In this document: positions 35,645-44,234 of the stretch, one piece after another
Position numbering within the stretch: the stretch's first letter is position 1
How the letters are laid out: every line of letters begins with the position of its first letter
Source of the DNA: Bernardetia sp.
GTDB lineage: Bacteria > Bacteroidota > Bacteroidia > Cytophagales > Bernardetiaceae
Length of the DNA stretch: 63,579 bases
Assembly: GCA_020630575.1 (NCBI GenBank)
Contig: JAHDBD010000026.1
Location: 1-63,579 of the forward strand
Reading direction: 5' to 3'
The notes under the pieces: generated by a model
Databases searched by the model: none
The model's input: only the letters and a program-made list of their open reading frames with translations
Told to the model about the DNA's origin: nothing
Made by a program: the position numbers and the translations under genes

Positions 35645-35656
35645 TTTTTTAATTAT

Positions 35657-36592
35657 TTAACAACCTACTTCATCTATTCCAAGTTTATCCATGACACCTT
35701 TACAACAATCACAAGCTGGCTTTATTTCTCCTGTATTCGACACTACAGCGTTCATTTTAGAACCTTTCAAATCCTCTAATGATAAGCCTGAATCTAAAGC
35801 CTTTCTGATGGCTCTGATTTCACCACAATGTCCATGAAAGGGTTCAAACTTACCTTGGTCAAAAAGCTCAGTTTTAACTGATTCAACAATATCTTTCAAA
35901 GGACCTTCAAGTGTCGCTTTCCTACTTTTAGCAACAAATTCATCTCCCCCAGAAGTAATTAAAGTAGAGGTTACACTTCCTGCTAAGCCTAATGGATCGA
36001 CTTTAAAATTTGTTTTAGCTACATAACTATAAAAATTAGGCATTGCACCTTCTAACCCAATCGGATCTTGACTCACATAAATACCACTCTCAGGCGAATA
36101 ATACCTAAAACGATTGTAATAAAGCTCTACTTCTGTGTCGTGGTATTGCCCTTGATATCTAAATGGACAATCATTAAAGTTTCCTTTGGATAAAGTACGG
36201 ACTTTTCCATAAATATCTAAATCAGCTTGCCAAACTAGATTACCTACACTATTGTACATTAAACAAGGAGTACCTAAATAATCTGACACAATAGAAAAAG
36301 TATCATCTTTGGTTATTTTAGCAGAAGGAACAAAACTACCTTCATCAAAAATCCACGTAATTAGGTTTTCAGTTGATTCTTCTTTGTCTAAAAATAGCTC
36401 TCCTAGTTCATTGGCTACTATTTGAGGTCTGTCTGAAAGATTGTATTTCCATTCATGCAAAGGAACATTTCCATCCCAAACAAAACGAGTAATTTCTTTA
36501 GTCGCTTCGTTGATTTTGGCTGTTCGTCTGCCTAAAGCATCGTATTCAAAATGGATTTCTGTTCCGTCTGGTTGTTTTACACTTTCAAGCAT
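35657..36592 (-). CDS. Displaced Rhs tip, YwqJ-type deaminase, copy 1 (cassette 9)
   Basis: A long Rhs core (from MLESVKQPDGTEIHFEYDAL, in frame upstream to about 36712) runs to DPIGL and VDPLGL at about 195-200. A toxin of about 110 residues follows. FHGHCGEIRAI (His253, His255, Glu258) and PACDCCKGVMDKLG (Cys294, Cys297) form the H-x-E plus C-x-x-C zinc site of nucleoside/nucleic-acid deaminases, most like YwqJ-type toxins. It ends DEVGC. It should deaminate bases in the target. It is almost identical to 46508-47443 (one amino-acid difference, Gln/Arg in KxPDG). Confidence 0.78.
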   Translation of the reverse strand: MLESVKQPDGTEIHFEYDALGRRTAKINEATKEITRFVWDGNVPLHEWKYNLSDRPQIVANELGELFLDKEESTENLITWIFDEGSFVPSAKITKDDTFSIVSDYLGTPCLMYNSVGNLVWQADLDIYGKVRTLSKGNFNDCPFRYQGQYHDTEVELYYNRFRYYSPESGIYVSQDPIGLEGAMPNFYSYVAKTNFKVDPLGLAGSVTSTLITSGGDEFVAKSRKATLEGPLKDIVESVKTELFDQGKFEPFHGHCGEIRAIRKALDSGLSLEDLKGSKMNAVVSNTGEIKPACDCCKGVMDKLGIDEVGC

Positions 36593-36724
36593 TCCATTGC
36601 CTTGCCAGTTATAGAACCAGTCCCCATGTTTCCATTTTGGAGAAATAACTGGTTTTAGCTGTGAAGCTAGATAATCAGCTTTGCTTGGTTTTTTATCTTC
36701 TATCCAAAAATGTAAAGAATAGAC

Positions 36725-37090
36725 TTAAGTAACTAATACTTCATATACTTCATAAATACAATCTAGAAAAGAATATTCTAACCAATTATTTGAGTCTCTA
36801 CTGTAACCTTTTAAAGTTAAATTATTACTTTCAATGTTGATTTCTTGTATTAAATCGAAATTTTCTAACTCATTTTCACTCAATTCCTTTTCAGTAAAAG
36901 AATTGCTACCATGTGAAATAGTAGCAACTGCTTTTAAAGTTTTCCAATTTTCTATTTTCAAAGTACAGTTATTAATATACTTCTTTTCATTTATAGAGTA
37001 CACTTTAGGAAAGAAAAATAATATCTCATTATCAGTCTTTACAGTTTTAGTTAAAGGAATATCTGCTACTTCAATATCTTTTAATACCAT
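36725..37090 (-). CDS. Immunity protein of cassette 8
   Basis: This 121-residue, soluble, beta-rich protein is of no recognised family (NEILFFFPKVYSINEKKYIN; FDLIQEINIESNNLTLKGYS). It begins one base after the stop of the tip at 37092, so it is the probable cognate immunity. Confidence 0.55.
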   Translation of the reverse strand: MVLKDIEVADIPLTKTVKTDNEILFFFPKVYSINEKKYINNCTLKIENWKTLKAVATISHGSNSFTEKELSENELENFDLIQEINIESNNLTLKGYSRDSNNWLEYSFLDCIYEVYEVLVT

Positions 37091-37091
37091 A

Positions 37092-37484
37092 TCAATTACA
37101 TTTTATTTTTATGTGTGCATCAGGAGATTCTCTAGGTACAATATTGCCGTTGATATCAATAGGATTCCCACTACTATCATATAGATGAATGTGATCATAA
37201 AGGGTTACATTATCAGGAGGATCTATTCTTGCAAGATAACCACTTCCATCAGTATAATTCCATGCCATTCTGCTTTTATCTGGAGGACCTCCTCTATAAG
37301 TTGCTTCCGTTGTACCATCTAAAATTGTCTCGATTTGCTCACGGTTCATATTATTTAGATCCAAGCCAATTAAAGGATTTTGATTTAGTCCAAATATATC
37401 AACTTGGAAATTAGAATCACGAACATAAGCATAAATACTAGGATTATTTCCTGCCAATCTAATAGGATCTTGATTAATATACAT
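37092..37484 (-). CDS. Displaced Rhs tip, His-rich toxin of unknown family (cassette 8)
   Basis: The formal ATG is inside Rhs core. The frame is open upstream to about 37640, and that upstream core (DIYGNIRAQSKGDKDFIPFR) is class B. The toxin of about 90 residues reads TTEATYRGGPPDKSRMAWNY, GYLARIDPPDNVTLYDHIHL, PDAHIKIKCN. The closing H-I-K-I resembles DDHHIKIETSCP in the tip at 43118, so the two may share a small RNase- or nuclease-like fold. The activity is unknown. Confidence 0.55.
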   Translation of the reverse strand: MYINQDPIRLAGNNPSIYAYVRDSNFQVDIFGLNQNPLIGLDLNNMNREQIETILDGTTEATYRGGPPDKSRMAWNYTDGSGYLARIDPPDNVTLYDHIHLYDSSGNPIDINGNIVPRESPDAHIKIKCN

Positions 37485-37636
37485 GCCACTCTCAGCAGAA
37501 TAATATCTATATCTATTATAAAATAGATTTACTTCAACATCTTCATACTGTCCTTGGTTTCTAAAAGGAATAAAATCTTTATCGCCTTTGGATTGAGCAC
37601 GAATATTTCCATAAATGTCATATTCTACATCCCAAA

Positions 37637-38032
37637 CTAGGTTATATCAAATACATATTTGTTGTTTTCTTTATCGTAAGATGTACTAATTTTTGGGATA
37701 TCTACTTTATAATACAGAGCTAGTGCTTCTTGAATAGCACAGTATAAACCCTCCTCTTGATAGTGGGCAAAATTGATTATTGTATTTTCAATGCACACAT
37801 TTTTTTCTGTAGCTAAATCATTAAATATATAAGGAATGGCATCTTTTAATCCTTTCTCTAAAAAATGAATTTCTTCATCTAATAATTTTAACGATTTTTT
37901 AATGGCTAAATTTAGAGTAGAATTGATGTTAATAATTTCATAGTCGACGGTGCTAATATTTTCTTTAACTTCAATATCAATATCAATAGCTATTCCCCAA
38001 CTGGTTTTTAAAAGACGATATTTATAATTCAT
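37637..38032 (-). CDS. Immunity protein of cassette 7
   Basis: The 131-residue soluble protein starts five bases after the stop of the ART-like tip at 38038. Its features are IDIDIEVKENISTVDYEI and FAHYQEEGLYCAIQEALAL; no family is recognised. The position indicates immunity to that tip. Confidence 0.55.
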   Translation of the reverse strand: MNYKYRLLKTSWGIAIDIDIEVKENISTVDYEIININSTLNLAIKKSLKLLDEEIHFLEKGLKDAIPYIFNDLATEKNVCIENTIINFAHYQEEGLYCAIQEALALYYKVDIPKISTSYDKENNKYVFDIT

Positions 38033-38037
38033 AATTG

Positions 38038-38712
38038 CTAAAATCTTAATAAGTGATATATATTTTTACTGAAATAATGCTCATGTCCCATGCCTGTATT
38101 TCCTCTCACATAATCATAATTATGAGGCGTACCATCCCCATATAATCTACTATGTTTACCTAACCACTCATTAGCTAAATCATCGTCCAATGGAACATGA
38201 AATTTATTTAATTTCTCAAAATCAGATTCTGATATTGTAAATTCTACAATTTCCAAATCATCAGTACGTTTAGATAAGAGTTCAAAATATTTTTCTGCTC
38301 CTTCTCTGTTATCCCACGAGTAAATACCATCACCTAAGTGAGCTCTATGTGGCTCATCTGGCCAAGGAGTTCCACCATTTTTTATCCTCTTTGCATCTGC
38401 TTTACCTTGTACAGAATAAAACTTTTTACAGTCTAGTCCAAATGGATCTACTTCAGCATTAGAATTAGATGTATAAGCATATAGGTTTGGATTAGTTCCT
38501 TTGAGACCTTTTGGATCTTGACTCATATACATTCCACTCTCAGGCGAATAATACCTAAAGCGATTATAATACAACCCAGTTTCAGTATCATCATACTGAC
38601 CTTGATATCTAAAAGGACAATCATTGATATTTCCTTTGGACAAAGTACGGACTTTTCCGTAAATATCTAAATCGGCTTGCCAAACGAGGTTTCCTACACT
38701 ATTGTACATCAA
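38038..38712 (-). CDS. Displaced Rhs tip, ADP-ribosyltransferase-like (cassette 7)
   Basis: A class A Rhs core is joined to a tip of about 130 residues: FYSVQGKADAKRIKNGGTPW, then HLGDGIYSWDNREGAEKYFE. The second segment is like the 'H/G-x-G-x-Y' strand plus A-x-x-Y of ADP-ribosyltransferase and RES-type toxins. EWLGKHSRLYGDG and GHEHYFSKNIYHLLRF follow. It is one of two tips not ending in a Cys motif. Core sequence continues upstream to about 38757 and stops abruptly beside the NADAR gene. The ART call is by motif only. Confidence 0.5.
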   Translation of the reverse strand: MMYNSVGNLVWQADLDIYGKVRTLSKGNINDCPFRYQGQYDDTETGLYYNRFRYYSPESGMYMSQDPKGLKGTNPNLYAYTSNSNAEVDPFGLDCKKFYSVQGKADAKRIKNGGTPWPDEPHRAHLGDGIYSWDNREGAEKYFELLSKRTDDLEIVEFTISESDFEKLNKFHVPLDDDLANEWLGKHSRLYGDGTPHNYDYVRGNTGMGHEHYFSKNIYHLLRF

Positions 38713-38769
38713 ACAAGGCGTACCTAAATAATCTGAGACAATAGAAAAAGTATCATCTACTTTAATAAA

Positions 38770-39261
38770 TTAACTCAATTTTTCTCTTACCTTCATCAAT
38801 ATTTCACCTAAAAGATTAATACCTGTCCAATTTTTTCTATCATAAATACGCTCATCATTTATATCTAATCCTATACCCCATATCAGATCTGTAGGACTTG
38901 CTTCTGCTAATTTTTTATTTCCTGTATTGAGTAAGTAGTTTTTCAATAAGACATTTTGAGAAAATTTAGCAAAATTACCTTCAAAGACAATCTTTTTTCG
39001 TTGCTTCTCCCATATGTCTTGTTTATAATAACGAACTTGCCTACCTAATTTACGCTGTAAATTAGCTTTTGGTTCTTCTAAAATTTCTTCTGCTTTTGCC
39101 TGATCGTTAAATAATATTGCCTTAGAGTACATCATCCATTGTTCACAACAATTAAAGAGTATTTCATCGATTACAAAATCTGAATAGTACCATTGTGATA
39201 ATGGATGATTGTAACCATAGAAAAATTCATACTGGTTAATAATATTTTTCATAAAAGTCAT
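38770..39261 (-). CDS. NADAR (YbiA/DUF1768) family glycosidase, candidate enzymatic immunity
   Basis: The 163-residue protein has the NADAR family pattern: FFYGYNHPLSQWYYSDFVID near 11-30, CCEQWMMYSKAILFND near 37-52, LGRQVRYYKQDIWEKQRKKI near 72-91, and LIWGIGLDINDERIYDRKNWTGINLLGE at the end. Known NADAR proteins act on ADP-ribose linked to guanine or related N-glycosidic substrates and can counter ADP-ribosylating toxins. Its start overlaps the gene at 39236 by 26 bases. It lies between two ART-like tips, so removal of toxin-made ADP-ribose marks is a strong hypothesis. Confidence 0.8.
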   Translation of the reverse strand: MTFMKNIINQYEFFYGYNHPLSQWYYSDFVIDEILFNCCEQWMMYSKAILFNDQAKAEEILEEPKANLQRKLGRQVRYYKQDIWEKQRKKIVFEGNFAKFSQNVLLKNYLLNTGNKKLAEASPTDLIWGIGLDINDERIYDRKNWTGINLLGEILMKVREKLS

Positions 39262-39589
39262 TTTTCATTTGTTCTAGGTATTGAATACGATTATTTATAA
39301 AATCTTTATATTCTTCCTGAGTGAAATTTTCAGGAGGTACTTTGGTAAACAATGGATTAGATATAGTATTAATGATCCAGTCTATTTCAAAACTAAACAA
39401 AAATGTAATTATTTTTGGTACATCTTCTAAAATATCACAATAACCTAAAATTTTACTAACAAGAGACTTTAACAGTAAAAAACTTTCTTCATTCCACTCT
39501 GCGTTCATCCGAATGAAATCACTTAATTGCTCATCTGAGTCAAGATAATTATCGTATTCTTCTAACAAGACATCCTTTTTTAGTGTCAT
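39236..39589 (-). CDS. Small acidic protein overlapping the NADAR gene, second immunity candidate
   Basis: The 117-residue acidic helical protein (LEEYDNYLDSDEQLSDFIRM; FLFSFEIDWIINTISNPLFT) is of no recognised family. It overlaps the NADAR gene by 26 bases, so both are translated from one message. It may bind the toxin directly, while NADAR would reverse the damage. The gap to the upstream toxin (39864) is unusually long at 274 bp. Confidence 0.5.
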   Translation of the reverse strand: MTLKKDVLLEEYDNYLDSDEQLSDFIRMNAEWNEESFLLLKSLVSKILGYCDILEDVPKIITFLFSFEIDWIINTISNPLFTKVPPENFTQEEYKDFINNRIQYLEQMKNDFYEKYY

Positions 39590-39863
39590 AGTCGACTTTC
39601 TTTGTTGAAATAAATATTTTTTTTTTAAATAAAAATTTTAAATCTAAAACAATAATAACAGATTACCTTTTTTAAAGTATAACTATCAGTAATCTATTAA
39701 AAATCAAATAAGATTTATAAATATATTGCTATTGCAAGATAGATTTTTATAAAAAAACTATTAGAATCTTTACTTATTAAGACTTTCGCAAACAAATTAT
39801 ATGCAATATTTTATTCTTTGCAATTTTAATTTTGCGAAAGTCCTACTTGTAATTGATAAAATA
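39590..39863. other. Gap with a hairpin separating a toxin tip from its immunity genes
   Basis: No gene is seen in these 274 bases, whereas toxin-immunity gaps elsewhere in the silo are 1-15 bp. An exact 12-bp inverted repeat (GACTTTCGCAAA at 39781-39792 and its complement at 39831-39842) encloses a 38-bp AT-rich interior. It could be a MITE or insertion-sequence footprint, or a terminator. Confidence 0.5.
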
Positions 39864-40601
39864 TTACTTGTTTTTACAAGGTGGAGTATATTGATGGACT
39901 ACTGCATTATTGTTAATTTCTCCCACTACCAATAGTTCACTAGCACTTTTAGCCCACCTATTTACCTTCCAACCATCACTACCCTTAGGTGAATTAACTA
40001 CTTCTGAACCTAAATTCTTAAGACGAGCTGCTCCACTAGAAAGATCTATTTTCTCATTAGATACTTTGTCTAAATCAATCTCCACTACATCATTACCTGA
40101 CTTCCTAGCCCAACTCTCAGCAAATTTTCTATCTTTAGTTAATGAGACATATTGATCTGCATAACCCTCTGTAGAACCATTAAGTACGTGTTCGTATGCT
40201 GTTCTAGAAGCTGTAGGATCTTTTGGAATTATATTTCCCCCTTCTTTTAAACTTTGCATGTCTGCTGGTCTTAAAGCTCTAAACCAAATATCTTTCCATC
40301 CAAAGGGGTCTATCAAAACATTCACATCTTTCACATATGAATAAAAATCTAAGCCTCCCCAATATCCAATTGGATCTTGCGAAATATACCTTCCACTATT
40401 TCCATCACAATAACGGAAACGATTGTACATTAGTCCATTTAGTTCTGAATCCTCATACTGCCCTTGATTTCTAAAAGGAATAAAATCTTTATCGCCTTTG
40501 GATTGACTACGAATATTACCATAAATATCATATTCTACATCCCAAACTAAGTTACCTACACCATTATAGGCTGCAATAGGTTTGCCGATGTAATCTGACA
40601 C
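39864..40601 (-). CDS. Displaced Rhs tip, ART-like toxin (cassette 6)
   Basis: A class B Rhs core (SDYIGKPIAAYNGVGNLVWD to DPIGY and IDPFGW) leads to a tip of about 145 residues. WFRALRPADMQSLKEGGNII, then YEHVLNGSTEGYADQYVSLT and FAESWARKSGNDVVEIDLD, resembles DUF7587-type or ADP-ribosyltransferase-fold domains, in which an early R, a Y/S-x-S/T strand and a later E/D define the NAD site. It ends TPPCKNK. The downstream genes are the acidic protein and the NADAR enzyme. The formal start is a GTG; core continues upstream to about 40683. Confidence 0.55.
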   Translation of the reverse strand: MSDYIGKPIAAYNGVGNLVWDVEYDIYGNIRSQSKGDKDFIPFRNQGQYEDSELNGLMYNRFRYCDGNSGRYISQDPIGYWGGLDFYSYVKDVNVLIDPFGWKDIWFRALRPADMQSLKEGGNIIPKDPTASRTAYEHVLNGSTEGYADQYVSLTKDRKFAESWARKSGNDVVEIDLDKVSNEKIDLSSGAARLKNLGSEVVNSPKGSDGWKVNRWAKSASELLVVGEINNNAVVHQYTPPCKNK

Positions 40602-40709
40602 AATAGAAAAAGTATCATCTTTGGTTATTTTAGCTGAAGGAACAAAACTTCCCTCATCAAAAATCCAAGGGATTAGTTTTTCTTAGACAAAAAATATCCT
40701 TATATATGA

Positions 40710-41915
40710 TTAACCAGAAGAACTATTTATATTTGGTAGTGTGTAAGGATTAGCTGTAAAAACGATAGGATCTAACGTTTTTAACCACCTCTCGAAACTT
40801 GGGGTATACATTCGTGGATGATCATCTCGGTGATATCTTGGATTATAAAAATAATTAGTGTCTTTACCTTCTACTATCAATGTCACATTTTTAGGGATAT
40901 TCTTAGGTAAGCTCTTTAAAGGATTAAGTCTTAAATCAATGACACATTTACTTTTTATTTGCTTTAGATATGTCTCCGAAATATCACTTATTCTATTGTG
41001 AGCTAGTAAAATACTTTCCTGATTAAGTAACTTTTCATTAATAGTATTAATTTCGTTAAAACGTAAATCTAGGATTTTTAAATTTTTAGGAAACTCATAA
41101 TTATAAGATGTCATATCATTATTACTTAAATCAAGTTTTCTAAGTTTTCTTAAATTTTCTAGACCACTAATTTTACTAAGATAATTACCTCGCAGCCCTA
41201 GCTCTTCCAAATTTACTAATTTGTCCAGACCTTTAATTTCTTTTATTATATTATAGTGTAAAAATAATTCTGTTATATCAGTCAGACTTTCAAGCCCTTG
41301 AATATTTTCTATATGACAGTAAGACAAATCTAATTTCTTTAGATTTACTAATTCTTCTATATCGTTTAGGTTAGAAAAATCAAAATTATGCCTTGCTTCT
41401 AATTCTTCCAATAAAGGAAATTTATCTGCTAAATCCTTCAAATTTGATAATTGGCACTGAGATATATGTAATACCTTCAAGGAAGGTATAGAGCAAATAT
41501 TTTTCACACATAGTGAATTACTATGAATATCTAATTCAATAAGTTTTGAATTTTCTAAATCATTGACAGACAATATATTTTCCCATACTCTTAGTTTTCT
41601 CAACTTTGGAAGTTTATCTAAACCTACAACTTCTTTATTTGAATTACCTACAAGCTCTAGTACTTCCAAGTTAGGAAGTTTTTGGAAATTTTTTGTTGAG
41701 GAAATATCGCAAACTTTAAGTCGTAATTCTTTTAAGTATCTAGAAAATGGAAGTAAGTCCTCTAAGTTCTTTTTTAGTTTTATTTTTTTTAAACATATTT
41801 TTATCACATTATTATTAGAGTCCGTACAATAACTGTTTTTTGAAGTATCTAGATTTTCTAATTCAAGTATTTCTATACCGTATTTAGATTCTATTTTTTT
41901 TATGTGTTTATTCAT
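40710..41915 (-). CDS. Leucine-rich-repeat protein as putative immunity (cassette 5)
   Basis: With the start at 41915 (7 bases after the toxin stop) the protein has 401 residues, most of them leucine-rich repeats of about 22 residues with LxxLxLxxN-type consensus (for example LEVLELVGN, LKKLDLSYC, LEELGLRGN, LRKLDLSNN). A short C-terminal part follows (YNPRYHRDDHPRMYTPSFER). The longer frame from 41972 would overlap the toxin. LRR proteins bind partners through their curved face, so it probably traps the toxin at 41923. LRR immunity is unusual. Confidence 0.65.
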   Translation of the reverse strand: MNKHIKKIESKYGIEILELENLDTSKNSYCTDSNNNVIKICLKKIKLKKNLEDLLPFSRYLKELRLKVCDISSTKNFQKLPNLEVLELVGNSNKEVVGLDKLPKLRKLRVWENILSVNDLENSKLIELDIHSNSLCVKNICSIPSLKVLHISQCQLSNLKDLADKFPLLEELEARHNFDFSNLNDIEELVNLKKLDLSYCHIENIQGLESLTDITELFLHYNIIKEIKGLDKLVNLEELGLRGNYLSKISGLENLRKLRKLDLSNNDMTSYNYEFPKNLKILDLRFNEINTINEKLLNQESILLAHNRISDISETYLKQIKSKCVIDLRLNPLKSLPKNIPKNVTLIVEGKDTNYFYNPRYHRDDHPRMYTPSFERWLKTLDPIVFTANPYTLPNINSSSG

Positions 41916-41922
41916 TTTTTTT

Positions 41923-42618
41923 TTATTTATTTCTACAAATAGATTTCCAATCTGCTTCATGATCTTGTCCATTTACTTTCAAGTTTGCTCCTAGTCTATT
42001 CACATAATCAATTACAGCTGTGAAACAATTTAGCTTTTTACCTTCGTTGCTATCATTATATTTTAATCCATCATAATCATCTATAAAATCTTCAAGCATT
42101 GATGCTGTAGGAGTTTTCTTAGCATCAATGGTTATAACTGTATCATCTGGCTTTACTTTAAGCTTTTGTAATGAAGAGCTTTTAATTTCAACATCGCCAG
42201 TACCTACTAAATGAACCAAATTACCTTTAGAATCCATTGTCTTGTAATGAGTATATTCACCCACCCGTATCAAATATGCTTTACCTTTCGGAGGACGATT
42301 TAAGAATTTATTTAAACCAAGTGGATCAATCCAAGTGTTAATGTTATGTACATAAGCATAAAAGTTAGGTTCACCACTAAATAGCCCAATCGGATCTTGA
42401 CTTATGTAAGCACCAGACTCAGCAGAATAATAGCGATAACGATTATAATAAAGGTCTATTTCAGTATCGTGATATTGCCCTTGATATCTAAATGGACAAT
42501 CATTTATATTTCCCTTAGATAAAGTACGGACTTTTCCATAAATATCTAAATCGGCTTGCCAAACTAGATTACCTACACTATTGTACATTAAACAAGGTGT
42601 GCCTAAATAGTCAGACAC
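41923..42618 (-). CDS. Displaced Rhs tip, unknown toxin (cassette 5)
   Basis: A class A Rhs core ends at DPIGL and IDPLGL, and a tip of about 130 residues follows. It reads KGKAYLIRVGEYTHYKTMDS, VKPDDTVITIDAKKTPT, LNCFTAVIDYVNRLGANL and DHEADWKSICRNK. A single Cys in a helix (NCFTAV) and a later His (DHEADW) could be a cysteine-protease-like pair, but the fold is not recognised. It ends CRNK. It is followed by the LRR protein. Confidence 0.55.
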   Translation of the reverse strand: MSDYLGTPCLMYNSVGNLVWQADLDIYGKVRTLSKGNINDCPFRYQGQYHDTEIDLYYNRYRYYSAESGAYISQDPIGLFSGEPNFYAYVHNINTWIDPLGLNKFLNRPPKGKAYLIRVGEYTHYKTMDSKGNLVHLVGTGDVEIKSSSLQKLKVKPDDTVITIDAKKTPTASMLEDFIDDYDGLKYNDSNEGKKLNCFTAVIDYVNRLGANLKVNGQDHEADWKSICRNK

Positions 42619-42689
42619 AATAGAAAAAGTATCGTCTTTGGTTATTTTTGCAGAAGGAACAAAACTTCCCTAATAAAAAAAATAGGGTT

Positions 42690-43127
42690 CTACCATTTTG
42701 ATAAATAGAATTTAAGTTCATACTCTTCTTCTGATATTGATAAACTTATATTTTTCGTTTCATTAAACATGATGAAGTCGAACGTATCTCTTTCTTTAAA
42801 GTAATTAATGAGAAAATCTTCTATATTTAATACCTCTAAATATATTTCATGTTCATCACTAATAATTACTAAATCATTATTAGAAACATATTTTTCTATG
42901 AAAGAAACACAAGACATTAATAGAAAAGATCTATCATTATTTAAGATAATTCTTTCATTACATTGTAATTCCTCTTTATAAGATAAAAAATTATCAATAA
43001 ATTTTTGATGATTTTTATTCCTTTGGCTCTTTTCATTTATTGCTATGAAAGTACAATTTTCATTTGACTGAAATTTACTTTGTACTTTTTTTCTACTGTA
43101 AAGTTCATGTATTTTCATTATGGACAA
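42690..43127 (-). CDS. Immunity protein of cassette 4
   Basis: This 145-residue soluble protein is of no recognised family (FLLMSCVSFIEKYVSNNDLV; DEHEIYLEVLNIEDFLIN). It overlaps the end of the (frameshifted) toxin frame by 10 bases, or starts exactly at its end if the ATG at 43118 is used. It is retained although its toxin is disrupted. Confidence 0.55.
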   Translation of the reverse strand: MSIMKIHELYSRKKVQSKFQSNENCTFIAINEKSQRNKNHQKFIDNFLSYKEELQCNERIILNNDRSFLLMSCVSFIEKYVSNNDLVIISDEHEIYLEVLNIEDFLINYFKERDTFDFIMFNETKNISLSISEEEYELKFYLSKW

Positions 43128-43363
43128 GAAGTTTCTATTTTTATGTGATGGTCATCTGTATTAGGATCTATAATTTTGCCATATTTATCCTTTTTAAAGT
43201 CATAAGAGTAAGGATCAGTTTTTGCCTTTCCAGCATGTGCATGCAAACCTTGTTCTATGTCATTAGTGTGTAAAACTACTACTTTTTTATGACCTTTCGC
43301 ATCAGTGTATTCATAATATCTGCCTTGATGAGTTGGATTATCTGAATATTCGTAATTTTTCAA
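43118..43363 (-). pseudogene. Toxin tip, 3' part after a frameshift (cassette 4)
   Basis: This 81-residue frame (KNYEYSDNPTHQGRYYEYTD, VVVLHTNDIEQGLHAHAGKA, DHHIKIETSCP) is the catalytic part of a His-rich polymorphic toxin. Its true upstream part, reading RTWTKGGDITKKGSDL, lies in the same frame before the first ATG. The N-terminal part of the toxin is in the frame of 43360-43788. A one-base change near 43405-43415 separates them. Split as it is, the tip cannot be made as one Rhs protein. Confidence 0.7.
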
Positions 43364-43788
43364 ATCTGATCCTTTCTTTGTAATATCACCACCTTTTGTC
43401 CATGTCTGTCAAATTGTTGACTTCTCGGTATTCCTGCTAAATCTTTTGCACGATTTAATGCAGCCTTTATGCTAGTAAATGATAGTCCAAATGGGTCAAT
43501 GAACATATTAACGTCATTCACATAACCATAAAAACTTAAACTATTACTCATCAACCCAATTGGATCTTGACTCACATAAATACCACTCTCAGGTGAATAA
43601 TACCTAAAACGATTGTAATATAAATCGACTTCTGTATCGTGGTATTGACCTTGATATCTAAATGGACAATCATTGATATTTCCCTTAGATAAAGTACGTA
43701 CTTTTCCATAAATATCTAAATCAGCTTGCCAAACGAGATTGCCTACACTATTATACATCAAACAAGGTGTGCCTAAATAGTCAGACAC
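43360..43788 (-). pseudogene. Displaced Rhs core plus 5' part of toxin, frameshifted (cassette 4)
   Basis: A class A core runs to DPIGL and IDPFGL, then the toxin start LSFTSIKAALNRAKDLAGIP. The frame leaves the toxin sequence after RSQQFD and stops at KDQI. Core sequence continues upstream to about 43850, followed by a second short scrap (DVGKLSFDK, about 43860-43920) of a more diverged Rhs core. Confidence 0.7.
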
Positions 43789-43933
43789 AATAGAAAAAGT
43801 ATCTTCTGCTGTAATTTTAGCAGAAGGAACAAAACTACCCTCATCAAAAACCTAATTAATTGGATTTTTGATGAGGGTAATCTTTATCAAAAGATAACTT
43901 ACCTACATCTTGCTTGAGAACTAATTTATGGCT

Positions 43934-44215
43934 CTAATCATCTTCGTCTATCCACTCTTGGAATCCGTTTTTTTCTAGCTCAAGAATGATATTAGATACA
44001 ATATTAGTGTCATATCGTTTTTGTGATATGATTTTGTCTATTTCGAAATAAATTTCATCTACATCTTTATTGTATAATTTACTTATCAACAAAGCTAAAT
44101 TTCTATTAGACAAATGATCATAGAAGACATAAACTAAGTTTTCATAACTTATTGTCTCAATTTTGTCTAAACTCTTATTAACTATTGTAATAGCATTTTT
44201 CAACCAAGTATCCAT
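43934..44215 (-). CDS. Immunity protein of the PIN cassette (3)
   Basis: This 93-residue acidic helical protein is of no recognised family (KNAITIVNKSLDKIETISYE; ELEKNGFQEWIDEDD). It starts 19 bases after the PIN-like tip's stop. The size and acidity fit an antitoxin that plugs an RNase active site. Confidence 0.55.
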   Translation of the reverse strand: MDTWLKNAITIVNKSLDKIETISYENLVYVFYDHLSNRNLALLISKLYNKDVDEIYFEIDKIISQKRYDTNIVSNIILELEKNGFQEWIDEDD

Positions 44216-44234
44216 TATCTATTATTTTATGTTG

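Noticed and set aside
40710..41972. LRR protein as a secreted adhesin
   Set aside because: No signal peptide is present and it starts seven bases after a toxin tip, in the position of an immunity gene.
43360..43420. Programmed ribosomal frameshift in the toxin tip
   Set aside because: No slippery heptamer or downstream stem was apparent and other displaced tips are also decaying.
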